Shown here: one piece after another, positions 1 to 8,885 of the stretch
How the letters are laid out: every line of letters starts with the position of its first letter
Position numbering within the stretch: the first letter of the stretch is position 1
From: Steinernema hermaphroditum
Taxonomy: Eukaryota > Nematoda > Chromadorea > Rhabditida > Steinernematidae
DNA: 64,000 nucleotides
Direction of reading: 5' to 3'
Assembly: GCA_030435675.1 (NCBI GenBank)
Contig: CM059623.1
Location: 15,003,592-15,067,591 of the forward strand
Made by a program: the position numbers and the translations under genes
Notes under the pieces: generated by a model
What the model saw: only the letters and a program-made list of their open reading frames with translations
The model's database searches: none
Told to the model about the DNA's origin: nothing

Positions 1-298
1 TTCGATTCGAAATTCGAAGATCTTCGAATATCGAATATTCGATTCGATATTCGAAGATTTCCGAATATCGAATCAAAATATGTTCTGGGTCTCGACGCGA
101 CAAAGTTCCGCCATCAAATAGCGTGCTTCCTACTATCATTGGAAGTGTGGATTTCTTTTTATCTTGCAAGAATGGGTGGTTGTAGTTTGGTGTGGAAGCA
201 CTATAAGCGCAGCGGAAACACCGCGGTTTGCAACTAATGCTTGCGGCGTTTTGCGGTTAGCACAACCGGTGTCGCTGCACGCGACTCGGAGCGGCAGG

Positions 299-394
299 AT
301 TTCCCGCGCAATTCAAGATTCAAACCACGGAGCTGCTGATTTCCCGCGCAATTCAAGATTCAAACCACGGAGCTGCTGATTTCCCGCGCAATTT
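299..394. repeat. 40-bp tandem duplication in hAT 5' region
   Basis: Two exact 40-bp copies (299-338, 339-378) plus a partial third beginning ATTTCCCGCGCAATT. The same structure occurs near 8355-8450 and 24360-24455. It lies upstream of the transposase and may be part of its promoter or a protein-binding region. Confidence 0.9.
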
Positions 395-622
395 GGAAGG
401 AACAGAAGACTTTCACCAGGCGAGCGAGGCCAGAGAAGATTCCGGAAGAAGCGCGCGAGAGGCAGAAGTGCAAGGAGGGAATTTGTTGCGTTGTTTCTGG
501 TTGTTCACCGTTTGAGTGTCACCGCAGTGTTTTCTGCGATTTGCGGCTTTTATTGTTGCTATTTCGAACGCGAGTAAATCGTTTGTAACCGCGATTCTCG
601 TGTACCTGCAATTCTCGGTAGT

Positions 623-735
623 TCACTACGTGCTGTGACTACCAAACTCTATTCTGTTCGGATTCGGTATTTCACTACGTGCTGTGATTGCCAATCCCTC
701 GTATTTCGGACTCAGTAGATCACTACGTGCTGTGA
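623..735. repeat. Three spaced TCACTACGTGCTGTGA motifs (copy 1)
   Basis: The 16-mer occurs at 623-638, 672-687 and 720-735, with spacings of 49 and 48 bp; the middle of each interval varies. It is half-palindromic (TCAC...GTGA). It sits about 100-200 bp upstream of the first recognisable transposase coding sequence, a plausible transposase-binding or promoter array. Copies: 8679-8791 and 24684-24796. Confidence 0.8.
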
Positions 736-829
736 CTACTTGCGGAAAATCAGTTGACGTTCCGGATCAACGTCATCGACAAGGAAGGGAGCGAAACCCG
801 CGTGGCACGGACTGCGGACCATCTTCTAC

Positions 830-1346
830 GTGCTGAAGAGGCCCAGTTCGGAACGGCGAGCCCGTCCAATTCTCCATACGCACCCCGAGAGCAAGCGACC
901 GCGCGCCGGCGCTTTAACCGGGACCACTTCACCCCTTTGGAATCATCTGAAGAAGGCTCACGCAGAAATGGAATTGGGAGAAAATCGAACGAACAAGATG
1001 CAAGTGCAAGAAGCGGAGCAGCTTTCGAAGCGAGCTGCACAAACTTGCATCACCGACTACGCGGAAGACTGGCACAAGCAGCGATCGCAGAAGTTCGAGA
1101 CGCTGCTTGTTAAGTTCATTGCGGACGCGAATCTAAGCGCGAACATTGTTGAATATCAATCTTTCAAGGCACTTGTGCGATTTAATGCTGGTAACGTTAA
1201 GGTAGGTCGTAGGATTTCCAGTCTCACCAAAATAACACATGAGTTACAGATGCCTAGCCGGCACGAGATTCTCGGGCCCGTTTTGGATCGTGAATATCAG
1301 AAAGCTAAGGACCGAACGCAATCGATTTTTTCGGGAAAGCCTCTTA
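830..1346 (+). pseudogene. hAT transposase exon 1, BED-like region (copy 1)
   Basis: Open frame with the TTSPLWNHLKKAH half-finger followed by a helical transposase N-terminus. It is stopped by the MITE at 1347. The rest of the gene lies beyond the MITE and in the assembly gap. Confidence 0.7.
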
Positions 1347-2567
1347 CAAGGGAAGGCTCCCAAGTGCCAGACGCGGATCGGGTTGAGATATGGTGGGGGT
1401 GATAGAGCTTGGTGTGGGCAATCACGCGCACACCGAATCCCGTGCCCTCAATCAAGGTTCACTACCTAAACACCCTTTGAAAGTTAGGCCCATGTGAATA
1501 TAGTCGACTTCGGCAACGTCGATGAGAACGGGCTTGTGGCCGAACTGGATAATGCCTTGATTGCCATTTTTGTGGTTCAGGTTCGACTTCGCTTGGTCCC
1601 ATATTTTTTCTCTTCACTTCCTCTACATATTTAAATTTGATTTCTTCATCGTGCTCAATCCTATCCCAACTCCAGTTATGAATGCTACCAATATTTTGAT
1701 CCTCCTTGCAAGTGTACGGTGAAACATTTTACGCGGAGATTGAGGCGAGACTAGGGGCAAACAGTAGGCCTAGTTGAGTATATAAACTGTGCAAAAAATC
1801 GGCTGCCCATATGCGCTCTATATCCGTCAAAAGACGATCCGGTATTCTTTCCACGCAACTAGAAATCCGTTTCCCACCAGTGATTCCCAAGTGGTCTATT
1901 GTGTACTTAAGGTCTCTCTGATAGTCGGATAGCGATCTATTGGATCGTTGTCCTAGGTTGTCTGGATGAACACTTTGCAACCACAACAAAATTGTAAGCT
2001 TAAGTATACACTTTGTCGTTTGGGAATCACTGGTGAGAAACGAATGTGACGTCGATGAGAAAGAATACCGGATCGTCTTTTGACGGGTATAGAACGCATA
2101 TGGGCAGCCGATTTTTTGCACAGTTTATATACTCAACTAGGCCTACTGTTTGCCCCCCTGTTTGTCTCGCCTCAATCTCCGCGTAAAATGTTTCACCGTA
2201 CTCTTGCAAGGAGGATCAAAATATTGGTAGCATTCATAACTGAAGCTAAGATAGGATTGAGTGCGAGGAAGCAAACAAATTTAAATATGTTGGAGAAGTG
2301 AGAAGAAAAAATATGGGCCGGAGCGAAGTCGAACCTGAACCACAAAAATGTCGGCCAAGGCACTATCCAGTTCGGCCATAAGCCCGTTCTCATCAACGTT
2401 GCCGAAGTCGACTATATTCGTATGGGCCTAACTTTCGATGGGTGTTTAGGTAGTGAACCTTGATTGAGGGCACGGGATTCGGTGTGCGCATGACTGCCCA
2501 CACCAAGCTCTATCACCCCACCATATCTCAACCCGATCCGCGTCTGGCACTTGGGAGCCTTCCCTTG
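1347..2567. mobile_element. PIF/Harbinger-like foldback MITE (copy 1)
   Basis: The element is 1,221 bp with very long imperfect inverted arms (about 1347-1870 and 2045-2567) that both begin CAAGGGAAGGCTCCCAAGTG. A 3-bp TTA flanks each end (1344-1346 and 2568-2570), typical of PIF/Harbinger insertions. No transposase is visible; the open frames inside are arm sequence. It interrupts the hAT transposase exon. Confidence 0.85.
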
Positions 2568-2613
2568 TTAGTGTAACCGCCGACTCGTATACAAAAGGGA
2601 CTCATTCCTTGTT

Positions 2614-3113
2614 NNNNNNNNNNNNNNNNNNNNNNNNNNNNNNNNNNNNNNNNNNNNNNNNNNNNNNNNNNNNNNNNNNNNNNNNNNNNNNNNNNNNNNN
2701 NNNNNNNNNNNNNNNNNNNNNNNNNNNNNNNNNNNNNNNNNNNNNNNNNNNNNNNNNNNNNNNNNNNNNNNNNNNNNNNNNNNNNNNNNNNNNNNNNNNN
2801 NNNNNNNNNNNNNNNNNNNNNNNNNNNNNNNNNNNNNNNNNNNNNNNNNNNNNNNNNNNNNNNNNNNNNNNNNNNNNNNNNNNNNNNNNNNNNNNNNNNN
2901 NNNNNNNNNNNNNNNNNNNNNNNNNNNNNNNNNNNNNNNNNNNNNNNNNNNNNNNNNNNNNNNNNNNNNNNNNNNNNNNNNNNNNNNNNNNNNNNNNNNN
3001 NNNNNNNNNNNNNNNNNNNNNNNNNNNNNNNNNNNNNNNNNNNNNNNNNNNNNNNNNNNNNNNNNNNNNNNNNNNNNNNNNNNNNNNNNNNNNNNNNNNN
3101 NNNNNNNNNNNNN
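2614..3113. other. Assembly gap (500 N)
   Basis: The run is exactly 500 N, a usual placeholder length for an unknown gap. The left flank matches copy 2 up to 10669 and the right flank resumes at 19068, so a uniform array would need about 8,398 bp here. Open frames running through the Ns are meaningless. Confidence 0.98.
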
Positions 3114-3255
3114 GTAGCTCGTGAAGAAAACGACGATTCCATCAGGCACGACGGAAGCCATCTCGAGCACCAAGTTACCGTAATTGCGAATAACGGCCAC
3201 ATCCACATACAACAACTGATCCGGATAAGGGAAGAACACCTGCAGGCCATCGATC
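3114..3255 (-). pseudogene. Internally deleted XPD copy, 5' part (copy 1, cut by gap)
   Basis: Remaining right-hand part of the XPD chimera in copy 1: exon-2-like sequence joined to the exon 6 NYGNL...FTSY stretch. The remainder is inside the N gap. Just to the right (about 3262-3310) is a short piece matching the end of XPD exon 4 and intron 4. Confidence 0.75.
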
Positions 3256-3320
3256 CTTAAATGCCGTCATGAAATATAGCCATGATTAAATACGCTCACC
3301 TCTTCCTTTCCGTAAGTTTC

Positions 3321-3886
3321 TCATTGTTCTCCTTCTTGAGCATCGGGGTCATGTAGTATGAATTCCAAAATACATTTCCTAGTCTCCGGGTCTCGTGGAT
3401 CTTTGACTTTGTAGAGGCAACACTCAGAACGGAATGCAGCACATTCCACATGATTACAATTGCAGAGCTAAACGAAAGTACTTGAGCTGAACAGACACAA
3501 GCATCAACTTACAATTGTCTGATATACTTCCAGTTGCTTATCATTATGTCGATGTCCATGAGCAAACAAAAAACACCAAATTTGACGAAAGAAGATGTGA
3601 CCTTGCAAGACTACGGACAGTTCGATCAGTGCCCTAGTTCTTGAACTCAGCAGTATGAGTGCCCAATTCGCCTGCCGGAAATTCAAATTACGCACAGCAG
3701 CGAGCAATATGTGAAACACTCTGCTTATTCTTCGGTCGGCACAAGAGATGAGCTCGTACATCAGCTGAAAGCAAAATTGTTTTCAGCGTTAAGAGGGTGA
3801 GACAAAAAAAAATACCAAAAAAAAAAACTTCGAAATTCCTCACCTTATCCTCTTCTTGACAACGGTTCAGCTTCAGATCGTTTGCT
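3321..3886 (-). CDS. Small Cys-rich protein of unknown function (copy 1)
   Basis: Three minus-strand exons can be read: 3886-3844 (ANDLKLNRCQEEDK), 3764-3513 (LMYELISCADRR...HNDKQLEVYQTI) and 3467-3321 (LCNCNHVECAAFRSECCLYK...DAQEGEQ, stop). Splice sites are GTGAGG/TTTCAG and GTAAGT/TTTAG. The first exon resembles the TACO1 segment FDLKLNKD, so the gene may have borrowed its start from a TACO1 fragment. The middle exon is helical and the last has five closely spaced Cys. No known family recognised and no start codon identified. A diverged paralogue with the same exon sizes lies at 41300-41758. Confidence 0.5.
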
Positions 3887-4362
3887 CTGAAAATACAATA
3901 GTTAAGTGAGTGCTCACTCAGTTATTATCAGTTATTTTTCAAACACGCTCTATAAATCATATGCAGAAAATAAATTTGTGAGAACCTCCAGAACCTTGCG
4001 AACCTCCAGAAAATGAAGGAGAAGCGGGCCCAACTCAAAATAAACGCGGAGGTACAGTGATGTAAGCGACACTGGCCTAAACTCTCTGACCTGAACAATC
4101 CGGAGCAAGTGAAGCCACCGCGAAGCGCTCTTCCGTGTGCAGAACGGTCGAGTGAACGTTTAAGTTTTGTGATTGGAATAAACGAATGAAAGAGAGTCTC
4201 AGATCCACTTCTACAACACAGATCGACTTCAAATCGAACTCACAAAAAAAAGAACGAAATCAACGCGAAGACAAGGAGAGACGCGAAGGCGACGCCTCGC
4301 CTCAATCGAAGGCACCGGGGAGCACTCTTCTGCGCGCTGAGAGCCGCGGCGGTCCGTGACAC

Positions 4363-4529
4363 GACAATTCCACCCCAAATTTTTCCACCCCGACAATTCC
4401 ACCCCGTACTTTTCCACCCCGTACTTTTCCACCCCGTACTTTTCCACCCCGTACTTTTCCACCCCGTACTTTTCCACCCCGACAATTCCACCCCGACAAT
4501 TCCACCCCGACAATTCCACCCCGACAATC
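4363..4529. repeat. 16-bp minisatellite in left MULE TIR
   Basis: About ten units of TTCCACCCCGTACT/GACAA type. Five consecutive CGTACTTTTCCACCCC units are flanked by shorter CGACAATTCCACCCC units. Frames through it give artificial repeat peptides on both strands. Confidence 0.9.
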
Positions 4530-4611
4530 CGAGAAATGAAGTTTTTAACAACAGACTTTAAACAACAAATTCAAAAAACAACAAACAACATCAACATCAG
4601 ATCGTTATTAC

Positions 4612-5016
4612 CGACTTCATCCCGAGTGCGTGAGCGTCCTCCCAGTTGTTGCATGCTTTGTTTGCATGGGACGGCTTCTATGAGAAAAAAGTGAAAGTAG
4701 ATTGGATTAAAAGAAGGAAAGCGTACCAAATTAAATTCCTTGATTAAGTTGTTCACGCACTTCAGAACTCGTGCGCGATCCTCGGTCTCTGATTGAACAC
4801 AGTAGAAAATCATCGCAGACAGAGCTGCCAATAGGATGATAAGAAAAATCGAGTATACGAATAAGTTTCGACGTTGACGTCGCAATTGAAAATATCCTTC
4901 TTTAAAATTGTGGGCGCATTTGGTATCCACTCTGGAAAGTACATCATGGAAATCATAAAGTCGCAAAAATTCGCTCAATGTGTCAATAGCGCTAGATCTA
5001 CATCCGCGAAACTCTT
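4612..5016 (-). pseudogene. Captured host gene fragment with membrane segment in MULE (copy 1)
   Basis: Two minus-strand exons with good nematode splice sites: 5016-4727 (acceptor CATTCAG, donor GTACGC) and 4677-4612 (acceptor CTCATAG, donor GTAATA). The first contains a strong hydrophobic segment (LFVYSIFLIILLAALSAMIF) preceded by Arg-rich QLRRQRRN, like a single-pass membrane protein. In frame after splicing comes KPSHANKACNNWEDAHALG. No family recognised. Both outer edges end at splice sites without start or stop, as expected for a piece of a larger gene carried inside a Pack-MULE. No intact parent gene is visible in this window. Confidence 0.55.
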
Positions 5017-5076
5017 CTGAATGAACCAAGAAGAGGAATCACCTTCGTTCCCAGCGAATGGAATCTCTTCAAGAGA

Positions 5077-5421
5077 ATGTCCAAAGACCAACCTCGCACC
5101 AACAACGGTATGGAAGCCTGGCACGGGATCATCAACAGGAGCGTTTCCCGATCGCCTACAATGACCGGCTTACTGAATGTGATCGAAAGAGAGGAACTGT
5201 ACGCACGTCAAGTATATCGTGAGTACACGATTAAGCCGTCAAAGGGGCTTCGGCAGCGCTCGCAACGTTTTAATTACAAACAGCACAGTAAGGAGCTTCA
5301 TTCCATCGTCGATCAGTATGACGACTACAAGGAGAATCCCATAGATTATCTTCAAAAACTGGCTGTACATTGCAGCAACGGATGGATCGCGCCACAGCCT
5401 GCTCAAGATGAGGAACAGTAG
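5077..5421 (+). pseudogene. MULE transposase C-terminal fragment (copy 1)
   Basis: 114 codons beginning MSKDQPRTNNGMEAWHG. The RTNNxxExxH signature is the conserved C-terminal motif of MULE-type transposases, usually preceded by an LWN-like stretch; here EWNLFKR precedes it in frame from about 5056. The catalytic DDE region is absent, so this is a 3' remnant with no transposition activity. It shows the element derives from an autonomous MULE. Copies: 21031-21375 and 37033-37377. Confidence 0.75.
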
Positions 5422-5507
5422 GACGCTTCCCCGTAACCCTCATAATTTTGTTTGTTGTTTTTTGAATTTGTTGTTTAAAGTCTGTTGTTAAAAACTTCAT
5501 TTCTCGG

Positions 5508-5660
5508 ATTGTCGGGGTGGAATTGTCGGGGTGGAAAAGTACGGGGTGGAAAAGTACGGGGTGGAAAAAATTGGGGTGGAAAAGTACGGGGTGGAAAAGT
5601 ACGGGGTGGAAAAGTACGGGGTGGAAATGTCGGGGTGGAAAAGTACGGGGTGGAATTGTC
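5508..5660. repeat. 16-bp minisatellite in right MULE TIR (inverted)
   Basis: Complement of the left array: GGGGTGGAAAAGTACG units with one AAAATT variant and terminal GGGGTGGAATTGTC units. Together with 4363-4529 it could form a long stem. Confidence 0.9.
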
Positions 5661-5747
5661 ATGACGGCGCGGCGGTCGAGCGAGCGCGTCTTGCGCGCTT
5701 AATTAACATTTGTTTGAATTAAAAAGTGGGGAAAAAGTAAGCAAAAA

Positions 5748-5900
5748 TGATCTCGAGGGACGTTTTAGAGATTGTTCGGAGACTGAATGAAGAGGCGTCA
5801 AGAGAATAAGCTCAGCCACGTCTACGCAAGGGTTAATCAGGCCGGAGTTATCGAAATCGTGATAAACGATACAGAACAGGAGTTCTGTCCAAAATTTGGA
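5748..5900 (+). pseudogene. Broken copy of the 42.7-kb exon (copy 1)
   Basis: It matches the open exon at 42656-42781 (MISRDVLEIVRRLNEE) but has an extra stretch of about 34 bp, including a TAA, inserted after codon 17. It then resumes with VGVIEIV-type sequence and lacks the GTAAGA donor. Copies: 21702-21854 and 37704-37856. Confidence 0.6.
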
Positions 5901-6189
5901 TAGCTCAAAATCAAAAGCCATTGTGCTCCCAGAAATCGAAACATTGCACAATAAATCGTTGTTTTGGGAGATAAATGCCTTTTTTACGTTTGATTCGCTA
6001 TGGGTTCAAGAAGTGACGCTTCTGATTCTGATCGGATTCCGAAGTGAAGACGGAACTCAAAATCGACATGGTGCTTCCAGATTCTGGAATCCAGAAGTCG
6101 CAGCATTCGATGATGAATTGTTGTCCAAGGGACCAAGGGAAGTTCGAACAGGAATTCTTCTCTAGTCTCCCCTATTGTATTATATTGCA

Positions 6190-6310
6190 ACCCATGCTTT
6201 TTGATGGACGTATCGGTTCATCGGCGGAGCAGGTAAACGGAGGCGTTGGCGACGGTCCGCCTCAGTGAGGAGCCCTGCTGCGGATCTCGCAAAAGTGTTT
6301 CATACCATAA
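6190..6310. repeat. Solitary F-box-gene 5' flank remnant
   Basis: CATGCTTTTTGATGGACG...GGAGGCGTTGGCGACGGT matches the region 80-190 bp upstream of the F-box-like gene at 14922 (GATGCTTTTTGGTGGGCGC...GGAGGCGCCGGCGACGC). No F-box coding sequence follows here. A second, weaker copy lies at about 6930-7045. Copies in unit 2: 22144-22264 and 22884-22999. Confidence 0.5.
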
Positions 6311-6344
6311 TCATCAAGCCACTGATCTAAGAAATTAATACTAA

Positions 6345-6420
6345 AGGGAGTAATGTCGCCTGGAGACCGCTCCACTACCGTAATCCTATTGCAATTCGGG
6401 ATATTTCCTGCGTAAGTTCC
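6345..6420 (-). pseudogene. Coding-like fragment NIPNCNRITVVERSP (copy 1)
   Basis: A minus-strand open stretch continues through TPYSINFLDQWLDDYGMKHF to about 6270. A homologous but differently ending stretch lies at 42480-42570. The conserved reading frame in both places suggests a former exon of an unrecognised protein. Copies: 22299-22374 and 38301-38361 (cut by the array junction). Confidence 0.4.
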
Positions 6421-7160
6421 GTTGTTGATCAACTTGCAGGGCGATCACTCTTCGAGCGTCTTGTATGAGATGCTAAGTTATCACTTCAATTCACTTGTTC
6501 CGATTCATCACTATTTTTTGGCCTTTATTTATTCGATTCGATTCGATTGGATCCATAAGCAGTGCTGTGCAACGCAAGGAGTACGAAGAAAAATGTTTAT
6601 CTACATCTTTCGTTCACAATAAAATGGCCACAATCGACGTTTTTTCCGTGTCGTAGCAAAATTCCGTGTCGAGAACTGATGCCACTGCTTCCACTGTATC
6701 CTTTCCTTACATCTTGTGCCTCTCCGAGGATTCGCTGTAACCCTTGTACAGTCTCGGGTGAGACGCGCACACCCTCAAATCTGAAGTTATTATAAAGGTC
6801 TCTGTAGTTATTAGAAAGAGAAAAGCCAGCCGCTCTTACAGTGCTGCGAACAGCTGGGAAGAATTCGTTTTTTTTTCTAATGTACAGATTAACTAAACGT
6901 CAAAAGAGTTCGTGGTTCGTGGTCCTGATAAAAATCTAATGGTTGCTATCGTGGGCAAGAACAGGCAAGCGGAGGTGCCGGCGACGCGGTCGCCTAAATG
7001 AGGAGCCCTGCTGCGCGCCTCTCTTATCCCCTCGAGGAACCCTCGATCAGGCGCTGATCATCAGTTACCAAACTCCACGTCTTCGTATTCATTAACAAAA
7101 CCATAACAAAAACAAATCTAAATCTGTGATGGGAATCTTCTCTAGTATCGGAACTTCTTC

Positions 7161-7382
7161 TCAAACTTCACAGGACTCGACGTTGTCGAAGTTGTTGATG
7201 ACGCACTCATCTTCTTGGAGGACCTCGTAGAACTTCTCGGGAGTCGGCTTCGCTGAGAGGAATCGGGTGGAAAGCGCGTAGTTCGATCTGCGCGTCTTCA
7301 ACGGTGAAACATTGAGAGGAGAGCTTCGATTCGAGCTTGCTGAGGCTTCCCGGCTCGCAGACGAGTTCGAGTTTGGCGCCTT
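7161..7382 (-). pseudogene. TACO1 last-exon fragment (copy 1)
   Basis: It matches the last exon of the TACO1 copy at 39998-40277, including the same 8-bp deletion that shifts the frame (GAACTTCTCGGGAGTC where the intact gene has a longer stretch). It breaks off at GGCGCC, inside the exon, so it lacks the first 18 codons. It was therefore copied from the damaged TACO1 lineage and not from the intact gene. Confidence 0.8.
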
Positions 7383-7637
7383 AAAGCCCTAAAGCCCACT
7401 TTCTCAAACCAGTAGAATATTATGGGATGAGCTTTCATCACTGTCCTTCGGTTTGCGGTCTCACCCTCGTCGAAAGATTTGGTATTTACCGAATATGTCG
7501 ACGACCCTTAACTGAACTGCCAGTTCATGCTTTCCAGTTCATGCTTTTGCCAGTTCAAGATGTTCGAGAACATAATCTGCAGCACTTGGAAACGCCACAC
7601 CAACATTTCACGAAGTACAAATGAATGAACCTGTCAT

Positions 7638-7960
7638 TTATACAGTACATCGCCATCGATTTCTGGGCTTCGTGTTTAAATAAAATGGTCTCTTGCGCTT
7701 AGAACTTCGAGTCATGGTCTCAAGACAAGGCGGCGACTCTGGTTGGGAGTAATACAAAAGACGGCATTCGAATTCTCCATCGCGTTTCCACAAATCGAAG
7801 AGCTCGATGAGTAACTCTTCCTCCACTCGAAAGTTACCGCGCAGAGAAACATATCTCCCCTCTCCCCTTAGAGTGAAGTGTTTGACATCTTGAAGGATGG
7901 ATGGTGGCCATTCGTCAACCAGCTTAATTTGAGATAGACGTAGGTTGTTGCAGATATTAC
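7638..7960 (-). pseudogene. F-box-like gene 3' remnant (copy 1)
   Basis: It encodes the C-terminal third of the F-box-like protein (EWPPSILQDVKHF, DLWKRDGEFECRLLYY), then diverges after ...PESPPCLETMT. The N-terminal two thirds are missing; 35 bp to the right is the hAT element's target duplication. The copy in unit 2 is at 23592-23914. Confidence 0.75.
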
Positions 7961-8885
7961 TTTATGGAAGGCGTATGACCGTTTGGGGACACCAATAGGG
8001 TTGTCGAATCGAATCGAATCGAATAATTCGAGTTTTTACGAATATCAAATATTCGATTCGATTCGAAATTCGAAGATCTTCGAATATCGAATATTCGATT
8101 CGATATTCGAAGATTTCCGAATATCGAATCAAAATATGTTCTGGGTCTCGACGCGACAAAGTTCCGCCATCAAATAGCGTGCTTCCTACTATCATTGGAA
8201 GTGTGGATTTCTTTTTATCTTGCAAGAATGGGTGGTTGTAGTTTGGTGTGGAAGCACTATAAGCGCAGCGGAAACACCGCGGTTTGCAACTAATGCTTGC
8301 GGCGTTTTGCGGTTAGCACAACCGGTGTCGCTGCACGCGACTCGGAGCGGCAGGATTTCCCGCGCAATTCAAGATTCAAACCACGGAGCTGCTGATTTCC
8401 CGCGCAATTCAAGATTCAAACCACGGAGCTGCTGATTTCCCGCGCAATTTGGAAGGAACAGAAGACTTTCACCAGGCGAGCGAGGCCAGAGAAGATTCCG
8501 GAAGAAGCGCGCGAGAGGCAGAAGTGCAAGGAGGGAATTTGTTGCGTTGTTTCTGGTTGTTCACCGTTTGAGTGTCACCGCAGTGTTTTCTGCGATTTGC
8601 GGCTTTTATTGTTGCTATTTCGAACGCGAGTAAATCGTTTGTAACCGCGATTCTCGTGTACCTGCAATTCTCGGTAGTTCACTACGTGCTGTGACTACCA
8701 AACTCTATTCTGTTCGGATTCGGTATTTCACTACGTGCTGTGATTGCCAATCCCTCGTATTTCGGACTCAGTAGATCACTACGTGCTGTGACTACTTGCG
8801 GAAAATCAGTTGACGTTCCGGATCAACGTCATCGACAAGGAAGGGAGCGAAACCCGCGTGGCACGGACTGCGGACCATCTTCTAC

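Larger units (their letters stand above)
1..2613 (+). mobile_element. hAT transposon, left part, copy 1 (cut by window edge and gap)
   Basis: It matches positions 8057-10669 of the complete element in copy 2. The left terminus lies just outside the window and the transposase 3' half is in the gap. It carries the AT-rich TTCGATTCGA subterminal block (1-90), a 40-bp tandem duplication (299-394), three TCACTACGTGCTGTGA motifs (623-735), the first transposase exon and the nested MITE. Confidence 0.85.
4354..5667. mobile_element. Mutator-like (MULE) element with minisatellite TIRs (copy 1)
   Basis: The element is 1,314 bp, starts CCGTGACACGACAATTCC and ends with GGAATTGTCATGACGG. It is flanked by a 9-bp duplication CGCGGCGGT (4345-4353 and 5668-5676), the usual MULE size. 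Each end carries a 16-bp minisatellite (CGTACTTTTCCACCCC and its complement), followed inward by about 60 bp of near-perfect TIR (GAGAAATGAAGTTTTTAAC...). Between the arms are a plus-strand transposase C-terminal fragment and, on the minus strand, an unrelated spliced gene fragment, giving a Pack-MULE-like structure. Confidence 0.85.
1..8056. repeat. Tandem-array copy 1 of the 16-kb unit, with assembly gap
   Basis: This stretch matches copy 2 with a constant offset: positions 1-2613 match 8057-10669 and positions 3114-8056 match 19068-24010. The two offsets (8056 and 15954) differ because a run of Ns replaces the middle of the unit. The hAT left part, foldback MITE, Cys-rich gene, Mutator-like element and the TACO1 and F-box fragments are present. 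The F-box gene, the LTR and gag, and most of the XPD fragments fall in the gap. Confidence 0.95.

Noticed and set aside
164..379. 71-codon frame repeated in each hAT copy
   Set aside because: It covers the 40-bp tandem duplication in the non-coding 5' region and resembles no protein family.
1729..2121. 130-codon frame in the MITE
   Set aside because: It lies in the inverted arms, where both strands give related frames; no transposase features are seen.
2528..3250. Open frames of 171-240 codons across the gap
   Set aside because: They run through 500 N and are artefacts of translating unknown bases.
4229..4551. Repeat proteins with GWKSTGWKS- and [14 protein letters not shown] frames
   Set aside because: They are frames through the 16-bp MULE minisatellite; all three phases are open because the unit lacks stops. 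The same applies at 5517-5722 and in the other copies.
4363..5660. CRISPR-like array
   Set aside because: The repeats are contiguous 16-bp units without unique spacers, in a eukaryote, inside transposon TIRs.
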